Source: Yeosuana marina
GTDB lineage: Bacteria > Bacteroidota > Bacteroidia > Flavobacteriales > Flavobacteriaceae
Direction: 5' to 3'
Assembly (NCBI RefSeq): GCF_011762485.1
Contig: NZ_JAAKGI010000007.1
Span: forward strand, 248,001-312,000
Length of the DNA stretch: 64,000 bases
Shown here: positions 9,308 to 18,851 of the stretch, one piece after another
Position numbering within the stretch: the first letter of the stretch is position 1
How the letters are laid out: each line of letters opens with the position of its first letter
Program-made: the position numbers and the translations under genes
The notes under the pieces: model-generated
What the model saw: only the letters and a program-made list of their open reading frames with translations
Database searches by the model: none
Told to the model about the DNA's origin: nothing

Positions 9308-10792
9308 ATGAAAAAAATTTTATTGTTTGTATTCATCATTTCAGTTTGTTCGGTCTTTTCTCAAAACATAAAAATACCAGCTGATACTACAGTAACAACA
9401 TCGCATACAATAACCATAAAAAATCAGATCATTTCTTATAAAGCAACTGCGGGAACACAACCTGTATGGAATAAAAAAGGAGAACCTATTGCAACTCTTT
9501 TTTATACCTATTACGAATGCGATAAAACAGATAAAAAAAACAGACCTATTATTTTTTCATTTAATGGCGGACCAGGTTCTGCTTCTGCATGGATGCATAT
9601 TGCCTATACAGGTCCAAAAGTTCTAAACATTGATGACGAAGGGTATCCTATTCAACCATATGGTGTAAAAGACAATCCTAATTCAATATTAGACGTCGCA
9701 GACATTGTTTATATTAATCCCGTAAATACAGGGTATTCTAGAATGATTGCCGATAAAGACGGTAAATTACCTGAAAGAGAAACCTTTTTTGGCATTAATG
9801 CTGATATAAAATACTTAGCCGAATGGATGAATACCTTTGTCACCAGAAAAAACAGATGGGAATCGCCAAAATATATAATTGGAGAAAGTTATGGAGGCAC
9901 ACGTGTAATGGGTTTAGCAAACGAATTACAAAATAACCAATGGATGTATTTAAATGGTGTGATTATGGTTTCGCCTGCAGACTATAAACTTTACAATACT
10001 AATCAACCGGTTTATTCGGCATTAAATTTACCTTATTTTACGGCAACCGCTTGGCATCATAAGGCGCTGAATCCTGATTTACAAAATAAAGATTTATTGG
10101 AGATTCTTCCCGAAGTTGAAGATTATGCCCTCAACAAATTAATGCCTGCACTTGCCAAAGGTGGATTTATTTCTGAGTCTGAAAAACAAGATGTTTCTAA
10201 AAAAATGGCTTATTATTCTGGTCTAAGCCAAACCGCTATTCTACAAAATAATTTAAATGTATCAACTAGCTTTTTTTGGAAAGAATTATTACGCGACAAA
10301 ACTGGTGAAACTATAGGTCGTTTAGATTCTAGATATTTAGGTATTGATAAAACTGAAGCAGGAGATAGCCCTGATTTTAATCCGGAACTAACTTCATGGT
10401 TGCACTCCTTCACTCCTGCAATAAACTATTATATACGGGACTATTTAAAATTTAAAACAGATATAAAATATAATATGTTTGGGGATGTTCACCCTTGGGA
10501 TAACAGAAATGATACTACCCGAGACCGTTTAAGACAAGCTATGGCTGAAAACCCATACTTAAAAGTACTTATCCAATCTGGTTACTACGATGGTGCGACT
10601 ACTTATTTTGGAGCTAAATATACCATGCACCAAATAGATCCTAGCGGAAAGATGAAAGATAGATTTACTTTTAAAGGCTACAGAAGTGGTCATATGATGT
10701 ATATTCGTCATGATGATTTAATTAAAGCAACGAATGACCTAAGAGAGTTTATAAAAAATTCGCTTTCAAAAGGAAAAGCTGCAAAATATTAA
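9308..10792 (+). CDS. Secreted S10 family serine carboxypeptidase-like peptidase
   Basis: The 494-residue protein has a signal peptide (about 1-19) and the S10 alpha/beta-hydrolase layout: NGGPGSAS at 86-93 forms the oxyanion region, GESYGG at 192-197 carries nucleophile Ser194, Asp428 lies in GYYDGAT, and His462 lies in RSGHMMY. All three triad residues are present, so it should be active. It would remove C-terminal residues from peptides in the periplasm or outside the cell. No C-terminal secretion tag of the type IX type is apparent. Confidence 0.92.
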   Translation: MKKILLFVFIISVCSVFSQNIKIPADTTVTTSHTITIKNQIISYKATAGTQPVWNKKGEPIATLFYTYYECDKTDKKNRPIIFSFNGGPGSASAWMHIAYTGPKVLNIDDEGYPIQPYGVKDNPNSILDVADIVYINPVNTGYSRMIADKDGKLPERETFFGINADIKYLAEWMNTFVTRKNRWESPKYIIGESYGGTRVMGLANELQNNQWMYLNGVIMVSPADYKLYNTNQPVYSALNLPYFTATAWHHKALNPDLQNKDLLEILPEVEDYALNKLMPALAKGGFISESEKQDVSKKMAYYSGLSQTAILQNNLNVSTSFFWKELLRDKTGETIGRLDSRYLGIDKTEAGDSPDFNPELTSWLHSFTPAINYYIRDYLKFKTDIKYNMFGDVHPWDNRNDTTRDRLRQAMAENPYLKVLIQSGYYDGATTYFGAKYTMHQIDPSGKMKDRFTFKGYRSGHMMYIRHDDLIKATNDLREFIKNSLSKGKAAKY

Positions 10793-10798
10793 AAACTA

Positions 10799-10836
10799 AA
10801 ACAAAAAAGCGAGCTAAATAGCTCGCTTTTTTGTTT
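10799..10836. terminator. Bidirectional hairpin terminator
   Basis: A perfect 17-bp inverted repeat (10799-10815 with 10820-10836) has a 4-base loop, a GC-rich core (GCGAGCT) and outer A/T runs. It sits between the convergent S10 and M61 peptidase genes. Confidence 0.9.
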
Positions 10837-10854
10837 AATTATGTATTATAATTT

Positions 10855-12750
10855 TTATCCCTTTAACCAAGCTTCACGTAACTTTATTTGTGCTTCGGTA
10901 GCCTTTGGGTCTGCCTTTAAAACGTTTCCTGCAGTATACGATTGTACTGTTTTTGCTTTGATTATAACATCCTCTCCCTTTCTGTTAAGTACAACCTCTA
11001 TATCTTGTCCTGGTTTCCATGAAAAAATATCTTGCATCACAGAATCTGCATTTTGCATAGTCAACTTAGTACCATTAACACTTTTAATAATATCTCGAGG
11101 TTGCACCCCTAAATCATTCCAAAAGCTATTATCTTTAACTAAATCAGTAAAAAAAATAGTACCGTATTGCCTATTTCCCCCTACAATGATATCAGACCCA
11201 TTTAAAATAAAATTAGTTTCTACTTTAGAGTCAACCAATTCTAATCCAACTTTTTGAAAGAAAACTTCATAATTGATTGGCGTTGTTCCTACAACATGAG
11301 TCTTTAAAAACTCTCCAACAGAAGGATACGTCATCGCTGTGATTTCATCTATTAGTTTATCATCATCAAAAGGTTTATTTGCCCCATATTTATGTGATAA
11401 CTCTTTCATTAATGACAAAATACCACGTTGTCCATGACTTTCTTCCCGCATTAAGATATCAATACACATACCTATTAAAGCTCCTTTTTGATAAACATTA
11501 GCATATTGGCTCTTATAAGGTTCTTCATCAACATGTTCGCTCATTTTAGTAAAACTCATGGTATCATCATACATGTTTAAAGACATTTCGATTTTATCCA
11601 TGATCTTTTTGTAAAACTCATCTTCTGATATCAACCCCTGATTAACTTGAAATAAATTGGCGAAATACTCGGTAACCCCTTCATACATCCATAACTGCTT
11701 TGAAAATGTAGGTTTATTATAGTCGAAATATTGAATATCTTCCGAATGAACCGTTAAAGGCGTTACAATGTGAAAAAATTCATGTGCAACGGTCTCAATC
11801 ATACTATCTGCCAATTCTTCATCAGACATATCTTCTGGAAAAACTACCATAGTAGATTTGTTGTGCTCTAGGGCACCATAACCTTTTGGCGAATCCTTTT
11901 TGCCTTCAGATAAATACAAAAATATATCATAACGTGAGGTTGTATTCATATCGCCTAAGAATGCCTTTTGAGCTTTCATCATTTTATACATAGCATCTTT
12001 TAAAGAGGCTGCAGAATGTAAATTATTTGGAGAATATACGCTTAATACAATTTTAATATCACCTACTTGAAATTCTTCAACAGTCAACTTTCCATACATC
12101 ATCGGGTTGTCTGTAATATCGAAATATCGAGAAGCAACATAACTTGTTGTTGTACTTTTACCATCTGGACTAATTATACTTCCCGTTTGTTGCAATGCTG
12201 TTGATTTTACAAAGTTGGTTGGAGCGGTAACATCTACTTTATATTGATTATTTTTTAATGAGTTAAAATAACCAATAAAACCATGAAGATTTAACACATA
12301 ATTATTGGGCTCTATATTGGTTCCTGCTGGAGAAAATGGTGTCTCATCACCAATGCCTCCAGTTTGTTCAATGTCATAAGTATCATTTACTAAATAGCTT
12401 ATTTTGTCAAGTTGTTTGGCATTCACTATTTTCCAAGAATTAATATCTGGTTTTTCAACTTTCATTTCATGCCCATTATAATCGTAGGCTTTAAATCCAT
12501 CAATGTACTGTCCGTAATCATCTAATTGGTAGGTTCCAGGTACTGTCTTTGGTATGTAATACGTAACGGTATCTATTGTAAATCGTCCTGGATCAATAGT
12601 TACAGGCACTTTATCATTTTTTACTTTGGTTAAATTTATTTGAGATTCAATAGGTGTTGTAGTAGCTAAATCGTTTCCGGTAGTTTTTGTTGTACTACAG
12701 CTAGATAACAATATAACAGACGCTACTGTGATTAAAAATCTTGTATTCAT
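10855..12750 (-). CDS. M61 family glycyl aminopeptidase-like lipoprotein with PDZ domain
   Basis: The 631-residue protein has a lipobox (LLSSC, Cys18). The zinc motif HEFFH is at residues 323-327 and the third ligand is probably Glu357 in LWMYEGVTEY, the classic M61 arrangement. A PDZ domain occupies about 525-600 (GTIFFTDLV, LGVQPRDIIKSVNG). M61 enzymes release N-terminal glycine or alanine from peptides. This one is expected on the periplasmic or outer face of a membrane. It ends convergently with the S10 peptidase gene, so two extracytoplasmic peptidases are neighbours on separate transcripts. Confidence 0.93.
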   Translation of the reverse strand: MNTRFLITVASVILLSSCSTTKTTGNDLATTTPIESQINLTKVKNDKVPVTIDPGRFTIDTVTYYIPKTVPGTYQLDDYGQYIDGFKAYDYNGHEMKVEKPDINSWKIVNAKQLDKISYLVNDTYDIEQTGGIGDETPFSPAGTNIEPNNYVLNLHGFIGYFNSLKNNQYKVDVTAPTNFVKSTALQQTGSIISPDGKSTTTSYVASRYFDITDNPMMYGKLTVEEFQVGDIKIVLSVYSPNNLHSAASLKDAMYKMMKAQKAFLGDMNTTSRYDIFLYLSEGKKDSPKGYGALEHNKSTMVVFPEDMSDEELADSMIETVAHEFFHIVTPLTVHSEDIQYFDYNKPTFSKQLWMYEGVTEYFANLFQVNQGLISEDEFYKKIMDKIEMSLNMYDDTMSFTKMSEHVDEEPYKSQYANVYQKGALIGMCIDILMREESHGQRGILSLMKELSHKYGANKPFDDDKLIDEITAMTYPSVGEFLKTHVVGTTPINYEVFFQKVGLELVDSKVETNFILNGSDIIVGGNRQYGTIFFTDLVKDNSFWNDLGVQPRDIIKSVNGTKLTMQNADSVMQDIFSWKPGQDIEVVLNRKGEDVIIKAKTVQSYTAGNVLKADPKATEAQIKLREAWLKG

Positions 12751-12836
12751 TTATTTTAGTTTTCTCTTTTATTTTAATCGTTAAAAATAAGATTATGTTA
12801 CTTTCTTTATTCTTAAGGTTTAGTTAAATTCGCAGT

Positions 12837-13844
12837 ATGCATCCACCTTTAGTAAGCATTTTAATTCCTTTTAAAAATACGGAAAACTATTTACCAGATT
12901 GTTTAGTCTCTATTTTAAATCAGACCTATACTAATTGGGAAGTTTTGATAGTTGATGATGCTTCAACAGACGCAAGTTATAGCATTGTTAAAAGCTTTGC
13001 TGAGAATGAGCCTAGAATAAAACTTTTTAAAAATTCTGGTAGTGGAATTATTGATGCTTTACAACTTGCTTTATCTAAAAGTACGGGTGAATTAATTACC
13101 CGAATGGATAGCGATGATATTATGGAACCTCGCAAATTAGAAATACTATCAAACAACCTTACTAAACATGGTAAAAAACATGTAGCCGTAGGTTTAGTTA
13201 AATATTTTGCAAAAGATGGTGTAAAACCAGGCTATAAAAGCTATGAAAATTGGCTAAATACCCTAACTAAATCGGGAACCAATTATATCGAAATTTATAA
13301 AGAATGCGTCATCCCGTCTCCGTGTTGGATGGTTTATAAAACAGACTTATTAGCTTGTGATGCGTTTAACCCCAACATATATCCAGAAGATTATGATTTA
13401 ACGTTTCGGTTTTACAAACATCAACTTAAATGTATTCCTTGCGATACTGTTTTACATAACTGGCGAGATTATAGCACGCGAACATCCAGAACACAAATCC
13501 ATTATGCTCAAAATCATTTTACGTCGCTCAAGATTCATCATTTTTTAGATATTGACTATAATCATCGTAAAACATTGACCCTTTGGGGAGCCGGAACAAA
13601 AGGAAAATTAATTGCTAAAACACTCGTTAATAGGCACATTGATTTTGAATGGATTTGTGATAATCCAAACAAAATTGGTAGAGATATTTATGGGAAAACC
13701 TTAAAAAATTTTGAAACATTAACCCAGATTAAAAATCCACAAAGTATTATTACTGTTGCCAATAAAAAAGCTCAGAAAGCTATAAGAGCCTATTTGACTA
13801 AATTAGAAATGCAACCTGTTGAAGATTATCTGTTTTTCTGTTAA
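12837..13844 (+). CDS. Glycosyltransferase family 2 with C-terminal nucleotide-binding-like domain
   Basis: Residues about 5-230 are a GT-A glycosyltransferase: VSILIPFKN start, VDDAST, then the metal-binding MDSDD. Residues about 245-335 form an added domain beginning TLWGAGTKGKLIA, a Rossmann-like glycine loop followed by an ICDNP segment. This resembles the nucleotide-binding part of PglD-like or sugar-modifying proteins. The acceptor is unknown. It is followed 68 bases later by the BatA-type gene. No membrane segment is evident, so it probably acts at the cytoplasmic face. Confidence 0.88.
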   Translation: MHPPLVSILIPFKNTENYLPDCLVSILNQTYTNWEVLIVDDASTDASYSIVKSFAENEPRIKLFKNSGSGIIDALQLALSKSTGELITRMDSDDIMEPRKLEILSNNLTKHGKKHVAVGLVKYFAKDGVKPGYKSYENWLNTLTKSGTNYIEIYKECVIPSPCWMVYKTDLLACDAFNPNIYPEDYDLTFRFYKHQLKCIPCDTVLHNWRDYSTRTSRTQIHYAQNHFTSLKIHHFLDIDYNHRKTLTLWGAGTKGKLIAKTLVNRHIDFEWICDNPNKIGRDIYGKTLKNFETLTQIKNPQSIITVANKKAQKAIRAYLTKLEMQPVEDYLFFC

Positions 13845-13912
13845 TCTAAATTGTTCATTCTACAATAGAAAAATAAAAAAAATTATGTAGGTTTGATAAA
13901 TCTAAATATGAC

Positions 13913-15835
13913 ATGCAGTTTAAACACCCCGAACTTCTTTACGCCCTATTTTTTCTGCTAATACCAATCATTGTACATTTATTTCAATTTAGAAAATTTC
14001 AAAAGGAAGCATTTACCAATGTATCTTTTTTAAAAGAAGTTACAATACAAACTCGTAAAAGTTCTCAATTAAAAAAATGGCTAACCTTATTAACACGCTT
14101 ACTAATTTTAGCATTTCTAATCATTGCTTTTGCTCAACCTTTTTTTTCTAAAAAGAAAACTTTTAATACAACAACTGAAACGGTTATTTATTTAGACAAC
14201 TCCTTTAGTATGCAAGCTAAAGGAAATCAAGGAGACCTGTTAAAACGTGCCTTACAAGATATTATTACCAATATCCCTGAAGATGAAAAGATCACATTAG
14301 TAACAAACGACAACACTTACAAAAACACCACAATAAAAGCCATTAAAAATGAGGTACTGGAAATTGACTACTCTTCAAAATTTTTCAGCTATAATGCTGC
14401 CTTATTAAAATGCAAAAAGCTATTTAAGGAAACTAATTCAATAAAAAATATTTTGTTTATTTCTGATTTTCAAGAAGAAAAGTCACAATTTAAACCAGAT
14501 ATTGATTCGCTGTTTAGAATTTTTGCTGTAAAGTTAAAACCCGTTAGCACCAAAAATATCACAATTGATTCCGCTTATATTGCAAAAACAACTGGTAATA
14601 CTATAGAACTTAATGTTGCCTTAAAAAACCAAGGTGATTTTATTAATAATCTACCTATTTCTCTATTTAATAATGACCAATTAATAGCTAAAACATCTGT
14701 TGCGTTTAGCAATGATACAACAGCTACTTTTTCACTGCCCTTAAATCAGCCTATCAATGGGAAAATTACTATTAATGATACTGATTTACAATATGACAAC
14801 AGTTTGTTTTTCAATGTAAACAATACACCAAAAATTAATGTTTTATGCATTAATAATGCAGATGACTCATTTTTAAAGCGCATTTATACAACAGATGAAT
14901 TTAATTATAAATCAACAACCATTAATGAGTTAGATTATAATGTATTGGCACAACAAAACCTTATTGTTTTAAACGAACTAAATTCCATACCAAATACGCT
15001 ACAAAGTGTTTTAAAGTCTTTTAGCAACCAAGGAGGGTCCATAATTATAATTCCATCTACAAACTGTGCCATTGATTCATACAATGCTTTATTACAAAAT
15101 TACAATACCTCTTTTAGTGGCTTTATAGAAAACAAAAAACGTGTAACTACTATTAATTTTTCGCATCCGTTATATGCAACTGGTGTTTTTGAAAATCGAG
15201 TATCTAATTTTCAATACCCAGAAGTTAACGGTTTTTACAACTTATCGTATAATGTGAGTTCTTCTATTCTCGAATACGACAATTCTAAGCCATTTTTATT
15301 TCAAAGTAAACAAGCTTATATATTTACAGCACCTTTAAATGAGGCAAATTCAAACTTTATAAATTCACCTTTAATTGTACCAACTTTATACAATATTGGA
15401 AAGTTTAGTTTTAAAATCCCTCCTCTGTATTTTACTATAGGTCAAGAAAACAGCTTTGATGTTTCTGTTCAGCTACATCAAGATGATATTTTATCGCTTG
15501 AACGCAACGACATAAATATGATTCCTAAACAACAGTACTACAATAATAAAGTGGTATTAACTACTGTTGATGAGCCTTCTAAATCTGGAATTTATACTAT
15601 TAAGGACAAAAACAAAACAATTCAAAATGTAAGTTTTAATTATAATAGAAGGGAAAGTAATTTAGTTTATCAAGATATTTCCAACATAAAAAACATAAAA
15701 ACCAGTGATTCAATAACCGATATTTTTAATACACTAAAAAGTGATACAAAAGTTAATGAGCTATGGAAATGGTTTGTTATTTTTGCATTAGCGTTCTTGA
15801 TTATTGAAATGCTCTTGTTAAAATATTTCAAATGA
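13913..15835 (+). CDS. BatA-type membrane protein with von Willebrand A-like domain
   Basis: The 640-residue protein starts with the N-terminal BatA domain (FKHPELLYALFFLLIPIIVH), with two membrane segments at about 9-24 and 57-75. A VWA-like domain follows with a recognisable metal-ion site D95-N-S97-F-S99. A long periplasmic region follows, and a last membrane helix lies near 615-635. Such proteins are common in Bacteroidota, and the family takes its name from aerotolerance genes, but their molecular role is uncertain. The stop overlaps the start of the next gene (ATGA), indicating translational coupling to the dihydroorotase-like gene. Confidence 0.85.
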   Translation: MQFKHPELLYALFFLLIPIIVHLFQFRKFQKEAFTNVSFLKEVTIQTRKSSQLKKWLTLLTRLLILAFLIIAFAQPFFSKKKTFNTTTETVIYLDNSFSMQAKGNQGDLLKRALQDIITNIPEDEKITLVTNDNTYKNTTIKAIKNEVLEIDYSSKFFSYNAALLKCKKLFKETNSIKNILFISDFQEEKSQFKPDIDSLFRIFAVKLKPVSTKNITIDSAYIAKTTGNTIELNVALKNQGDFINNLPISLFNNDQLIAKTSVAFSNDTTATFSLPLNQPINGKITINDTDLQYDNSLFFNVNNTPKINVLCINNADDSFLKRIYTTDEFNYKSTTINELDYNVLAQQNLIVLNELNSIPNTLQSVLKSFSNQGGSIIIIPSTNCAIDSYNALLQNYNTSFSGFIENKKRVTTINFSHPLYATGVFENRVSNFQYPEVNGFYNLSYNVSSSILEYDNSKPFLFQSKQAYIFTAPLNEANSNFINSPLIVPTLYNIGKFSFKIPPLYFTIGQENSFDVSVQLHQDDILSLERNDINMIPKQQYYNNKVVLTTVDEPSKSGIYTIKDKNKTIQNVSFNYNRRESNLVYQDISNIKNIKTSDSITDIFNTLKSDTKVNELWKWFVIFALAFLIIEMLLLKYFK

Positions 15836-17088
15836 ACATACTAATTAAATCGGCTACAATAATAGATCCTAAAAGTGAGTTTCATAACTTAACTCAAGAT
15901 ATATTAATTGAAAAGGGTGTGATATCACAAATTGGAAACCACCTAAAAAACCCAAAAAAATATCAAGAAATTTCGTTTGAAAACCTGCATATTTCTCAAG
16001 GCTGGTTTGATAGTAGTGTCTGTTTTGGCGAACCTGGTTTTGAAGATCGAGAAACTATTAAAAACGGACTTAAAACAGCTGCCGCTTCAGGCTTTACTGC
16101 TGTTGCCATGAACGCTAACACGCATCCTATTATTGATTCCAATTCAGATATAACCTTTGTAAATTCTAAAGCAGAGCATCATGCTGTAAAATTACTTCCT
16201 GTTGGTGCTTTAACTAAAGATAGCAATGGAGAGGATTTAGCTGAGTTATATGATATGAAAAGTGCGGGTGCAGTCGCTTTTTATGATTACAAAAAGTCTG
16301 TTGCTAATCCTAACCTTATGAAGTTGGCATTGCAATACACTAGCAATTTTAACGGACTGGTTTGCTCGTTTCCTCAAGACAACAAGATTTCTGGGTTAGG
16401 CGTTATGAACGAAAACATTACAAGCACATCCTTAGGATTAAAAGGAAACCCTACCTTATCTGAAGAATTACAAGTGGCAAGAGATTTATTTTTATTAGAA
16501 TACACCAATGGAAAACTACATATACCAACCATATCGACCGCTAAATCTGTCGCTCTAATTAGAGAGGCCAAAAAGAAAAAATTAGATGTTTCCTGCAGTG
16601 TCACCATCCATAATTTATTTTTTAGTGATGAGGTCTTAACCGATTTCAATACCCTTTATAAAGTATTGCCACCATTACGAACACAACACGATATTGATGC
16701 TTTAATTGAAGGTATTAAAGATGGCACTATTGATATGGTAACTAGTGATCATAATCCCTTGGATATAGAGCATAAAAAGGTAGAGTTTGACCACGCAGCT
16801 TATGGAACCATTGGCTTGGAAAGCGCTTTTGGAGCCTTACAAACACTATTCACCTTAAAGAAAACCGTAGATATTTTAACCAAAGGAAAGCTGAGATTTG
16901 GTGTAGAGCCAACCCCGATAAATATTGGAAACAAATTAGATATTACGCTATTTAACCCTGATACAAAATATACATTTTCAAGTAAAGACATTATTTCTAA
17001 ATCTAAAAATGCTATTTTTGAAAACCAGGATTTAAAAGGAAAAGTCTACGGAATAATTTCAAATAATACGATTTCTTTAGATTCATAA
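15832..17088 (+). CDS. Dihydroorotase-like amidohydrolase lacking the zinc-binding histidines
   Basis: The 418-residue sequence is collinear with class I dihydroorotases, the third enzyme of pyrimidine synthesis. The metal site is degraded, however. The usual HxH before REPG is S62-V-C64 followed by FGEPG (the substrate Arg is also gone). The third His is Phe180 (CSFPQD). The His before ST is Thr233 (HIPTIST). Asp152 and Asp306 (TSDHNP) remain. Known inactive dihydroorotase homologues act as scaffolds for aspartate carbamoyltransferase, so a structural role is possible. Many annotations would call it pyrC, but I doubt catalysis. It overlaps the BatA-type gene by four bases. Confidence 0.85.
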   Translation: MNILIKSATIIDPKSEFHNLTQDILIEKGVISQIGNHLKNPKKYQEISFENLHISQGWFDSSVCFGEPGFEDRETIKNGLKTAAASGFTAVAMNANTHPIIDSNSDITFVNSKAEHHAVKLLPVGALTKDSNGEDLAELYDMKSAGAVAFYDYKKSVANPNLMKLALQYTSNFNGLVCSFPQDNKISGLGVMNENITSTSLGLKGNPTLSEELQVARDLFLLEYTNGKLHIPTISTAKSVALIREAKKKKLDVSCSVTIHNLFFSDEVLTDFNTLYKVLPPLRTQHDIDALIEGIKDGTIDMVTSDHNPLDIEHKKVEFDHAAYGTIGLESAFGALQTLFTLKKTVDILTKGKLRFGVEPTPINIGNKLDITLFNPDTKYTFSSKDIISKSKNAIFENQDLKGKVYGIISNNTISLDS

Positions 17089-17090
17089 TC

Positions 17091-17432
17091 ATGACACAAA
17101 AAGATATAGAAGAAGGAAAAACATTAGCAATTATTAGCTACTTAACTATTTTTGGAACTATTATAGCCCTTTTTATGAACAATGAAAAGCAAAGTAATTT
17201 TACTGCTTTTCATACTAGACAAGCCCTAGGATTATGGTTGACTTTTTTCGCAATAGGCTTAACTTTTATATCTAATTTTGATATAGAAATGCTTCGTCTT
17301 TCATTCTATATTTTCTTTGGGGTTCTTTTTGTATATGGATTTGTTAATGCTATTTCAGGAAAACCCGAATCAGTACCTATTTTAGGTAAATTCTATCAAA
17401 AGATTTTTGGTAATTTGGTAAAGGAATGGTAA
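17091..17432 (+). CDS. DUF4870-like small membrane protein
   Basis: The 113-residue protein has three hydrophobic segments (about 12-28, 48-62, 68-86) and the motif FTAFHTRQALGLWL, typical of DUF4870/Tic20-like membrane proteins. It starts two bases after the dihydroorotase-like stop and its end overlaps the esterase start by seven bases. It is therefore part of the same operon. Function unknown. Confidence 0.8.
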   Translation: MTQKDIEEGKTLAIISYLTIFGTIIALFMNNEKQSNFTAFHTRQALGLWLTFFAIGLTFISNFDIEMLRLSFYIFFGVLFVYGFVNAISGKPESVPILGKFYQKIFGNLVKEW

Positions 17433-18085
17433 ACAACTCTCTTTCATTAAAACATATTATTAGGGAATCCAGTTTATCTGAAAATGCCCCATTATTGATT
17501 ATGTTTCATGGTTATGGCAGTGATGAAAATGATTTGTTTTCGTTTGCTAATGAATTACCTGAAGAATTATTTATAATTTCAGTGAAGGCTCCTTATACTA
17601 TGCAACCTTACGGAAACGCTTGGTACGCCATTAATTTTGATGCAGAAAAAGGAAAATGGAGTGATAACGAGCAGGCTATAGAATCACGAGATTTAATTGC
17701 TGTCTTTATTGATGAAGCGACAAATGCTTACCCAGTAAACAAACATAATGTAACACTTTTAGGCTTTAGTCAAGGCACCATTTTAAGCTATGCGGTAGCT
17801 TTAACCTATCCTGAAAAAGTTAAAAACATTATTGCTTTAAGTGGTTATATTAACAAGGATATATTACCTGAAAACTTAAAAACTCAGGACTATTCGCATT
17901 TAGACTTTTATTGTTCTCATGGCAGTGTAGACCAAGTTATTCCAGTTGATTGGGCTAGACAAACACCTCTTTTTTTAAGCGATTTAAATATTAAACATCA
18001 CTATTCTGAATTTCCTGTTGGACATGGTGTTGCACCTCAAAATTTTCATGAATTTAAAAATTGGTTATTAAAACGAATCTCATAA
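17426..18085 (+). CDS. Alpha/beta hydrolase, carboxylesterase/phospholipase family
   Basis: The 219-residue cytoplasmic hydrolase is of the COG0400 type. It has FHGYGSDENDL near the N-terminus, nucleophile elbow GFSQG at about 113-117, an acid in HGSVDQVIP and the His in VGHGV. The triad is complete, so it is probably an active esterase on small acyl esters. It is the last gene of the cluster starting at 12837 or 13913 and is followed by a terminator. Confidence 0.9.
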   Translation: MVNNSLSLKHIIRESSLSENAPLLIMFHGYGSDENDLFSFANELPEELFIISVKAPYTMQPYGNAWYAINFDAEKGKWSDNEQAIESRDLIAVFIDEATNAYPVNKHNVTLLGFSQGTILSYAVALTYPEKVKNIIALSGYINKDILPENLKTQDYSHLDFYCSHGSVDQVIPVDWARQTPLFLSDLNIKHHYSEFPVGHGVAPQNFHEFKNWLLKRIS

Positions 18086-18113
18086 AAAAATCCAGCTATT
18101 AACTGGATTTTTT
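18085..18113. terminator. Hairpin terminator
   Basis: An 11-bp perfect inverted repeat (18085-18095 with 18103-18113) with a 7-base loop ends in a T run on both strands. It lies between the esterase and rprY genes, which converge. Confidence 0.8.
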
Positions 18114-18144
18114 ACTTTGCTATTAATCTGTTTTTTATGGATTC

Positions 18145-18849
18145 TTAATTATTCACAACCAATCTAAATCCTTCGCCGTGAATATTTAAAATCTCCACTT
18201 TTTCATCTAATTTTAGATACTTACGTAATTTGGCAATGTAAACATCCATACTACGCGATGTGAAGTAATTATCGTCTCTCCATATTTTAGTAAGCGCTAA
18301 TTGACGAGGCATTAAATCATTTTCATGAAGCGCCAATAAACGCAATAATTCATTTTCTTTTGGCGATAATTTGACTGGCTCACCGCCCTTGTATCGTAAA
18401 AATCGAAGTTTCGAATTTAAATCAAATGAGCCAATTTTAAACTCAAATTGTTTACTATCTGAAATAGTTTCGGTGGCTTTACGTTGCATGATAGCTTTTA
18501 TCTTCATAAGCAAAACTTCGCTATCAAATGGTTTGTTTAAATAATCATCTGCACCAACCTTATAACCTTTTAACACATCCTCTTTCATCGCTTTTGCCGT
18601 TAAGAATACAATGGGCACGTCTTTGTTTTTTTCTCGTATTTCTTTTGCCAAAGTAAAACCGTCTTTATAAGGCATCATGACATCTAGAATGCATAAATCA
18701 AAATCATCTTTTTTGAACTTTTCAAATCCTTCCATACCATTTTTGGCATGAACAACATCATAATCATTCATCATCAAATAATCCTTAAGAACAGTTCCAA
18801 AATTTGGATCGTCTTCTACTAATAAAATTTTCTTGTTTAATTCTTCCAT
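18145..18849 (-). CDS. rprY: OmpR-family response regulator
   Basis: The 234-residue protein has a receiver domain (acidic pocket VEDD at 11-14, phospho-acceptor Asp56 in LDVMMP, Lys in LNKPFD) and a C-terminal winged-helix DNA-binding domain (LSPKENELLRLL, then RSMDVYIAKLRKYL). Its order with the kinase and the family resemblance fit RprY, the regulator paired with RprX in Bacteroidota. It starts two bases after the kinase stop, so it is co-transcribed. Confidence 0.88.
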   Translation of the reverse strand: MEELNKKILLVEDDPNFGTVLKDYLMMNDYDVVHAKNGMEGFEKFKKDDFDLCILDVMMPYKDGFTLAKEIREKNKDVPIVFLTAKAMKEDVLKGYKVGADDYLNKPFDSEVLLMKIKAIMQRKATETISDSKQFEFKIGSFDLNSKLRFLRYKGGEPVKLSPKENELLRLLALHENDLMPRQLALTKIWRDDNYFTSRSMDVYIAKLRKYLKLDEKVEILNIHGEGFRLVVNN

Positions 18850-18851
18850 AA

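Noticed and set aside
10841..11257. Rightward 138-codon open frame opposite the M61 peptidase
   Set aside because: It is antisense to a well-supported gene, has no recognisable domain and no ribosome-binding or promoter signal.
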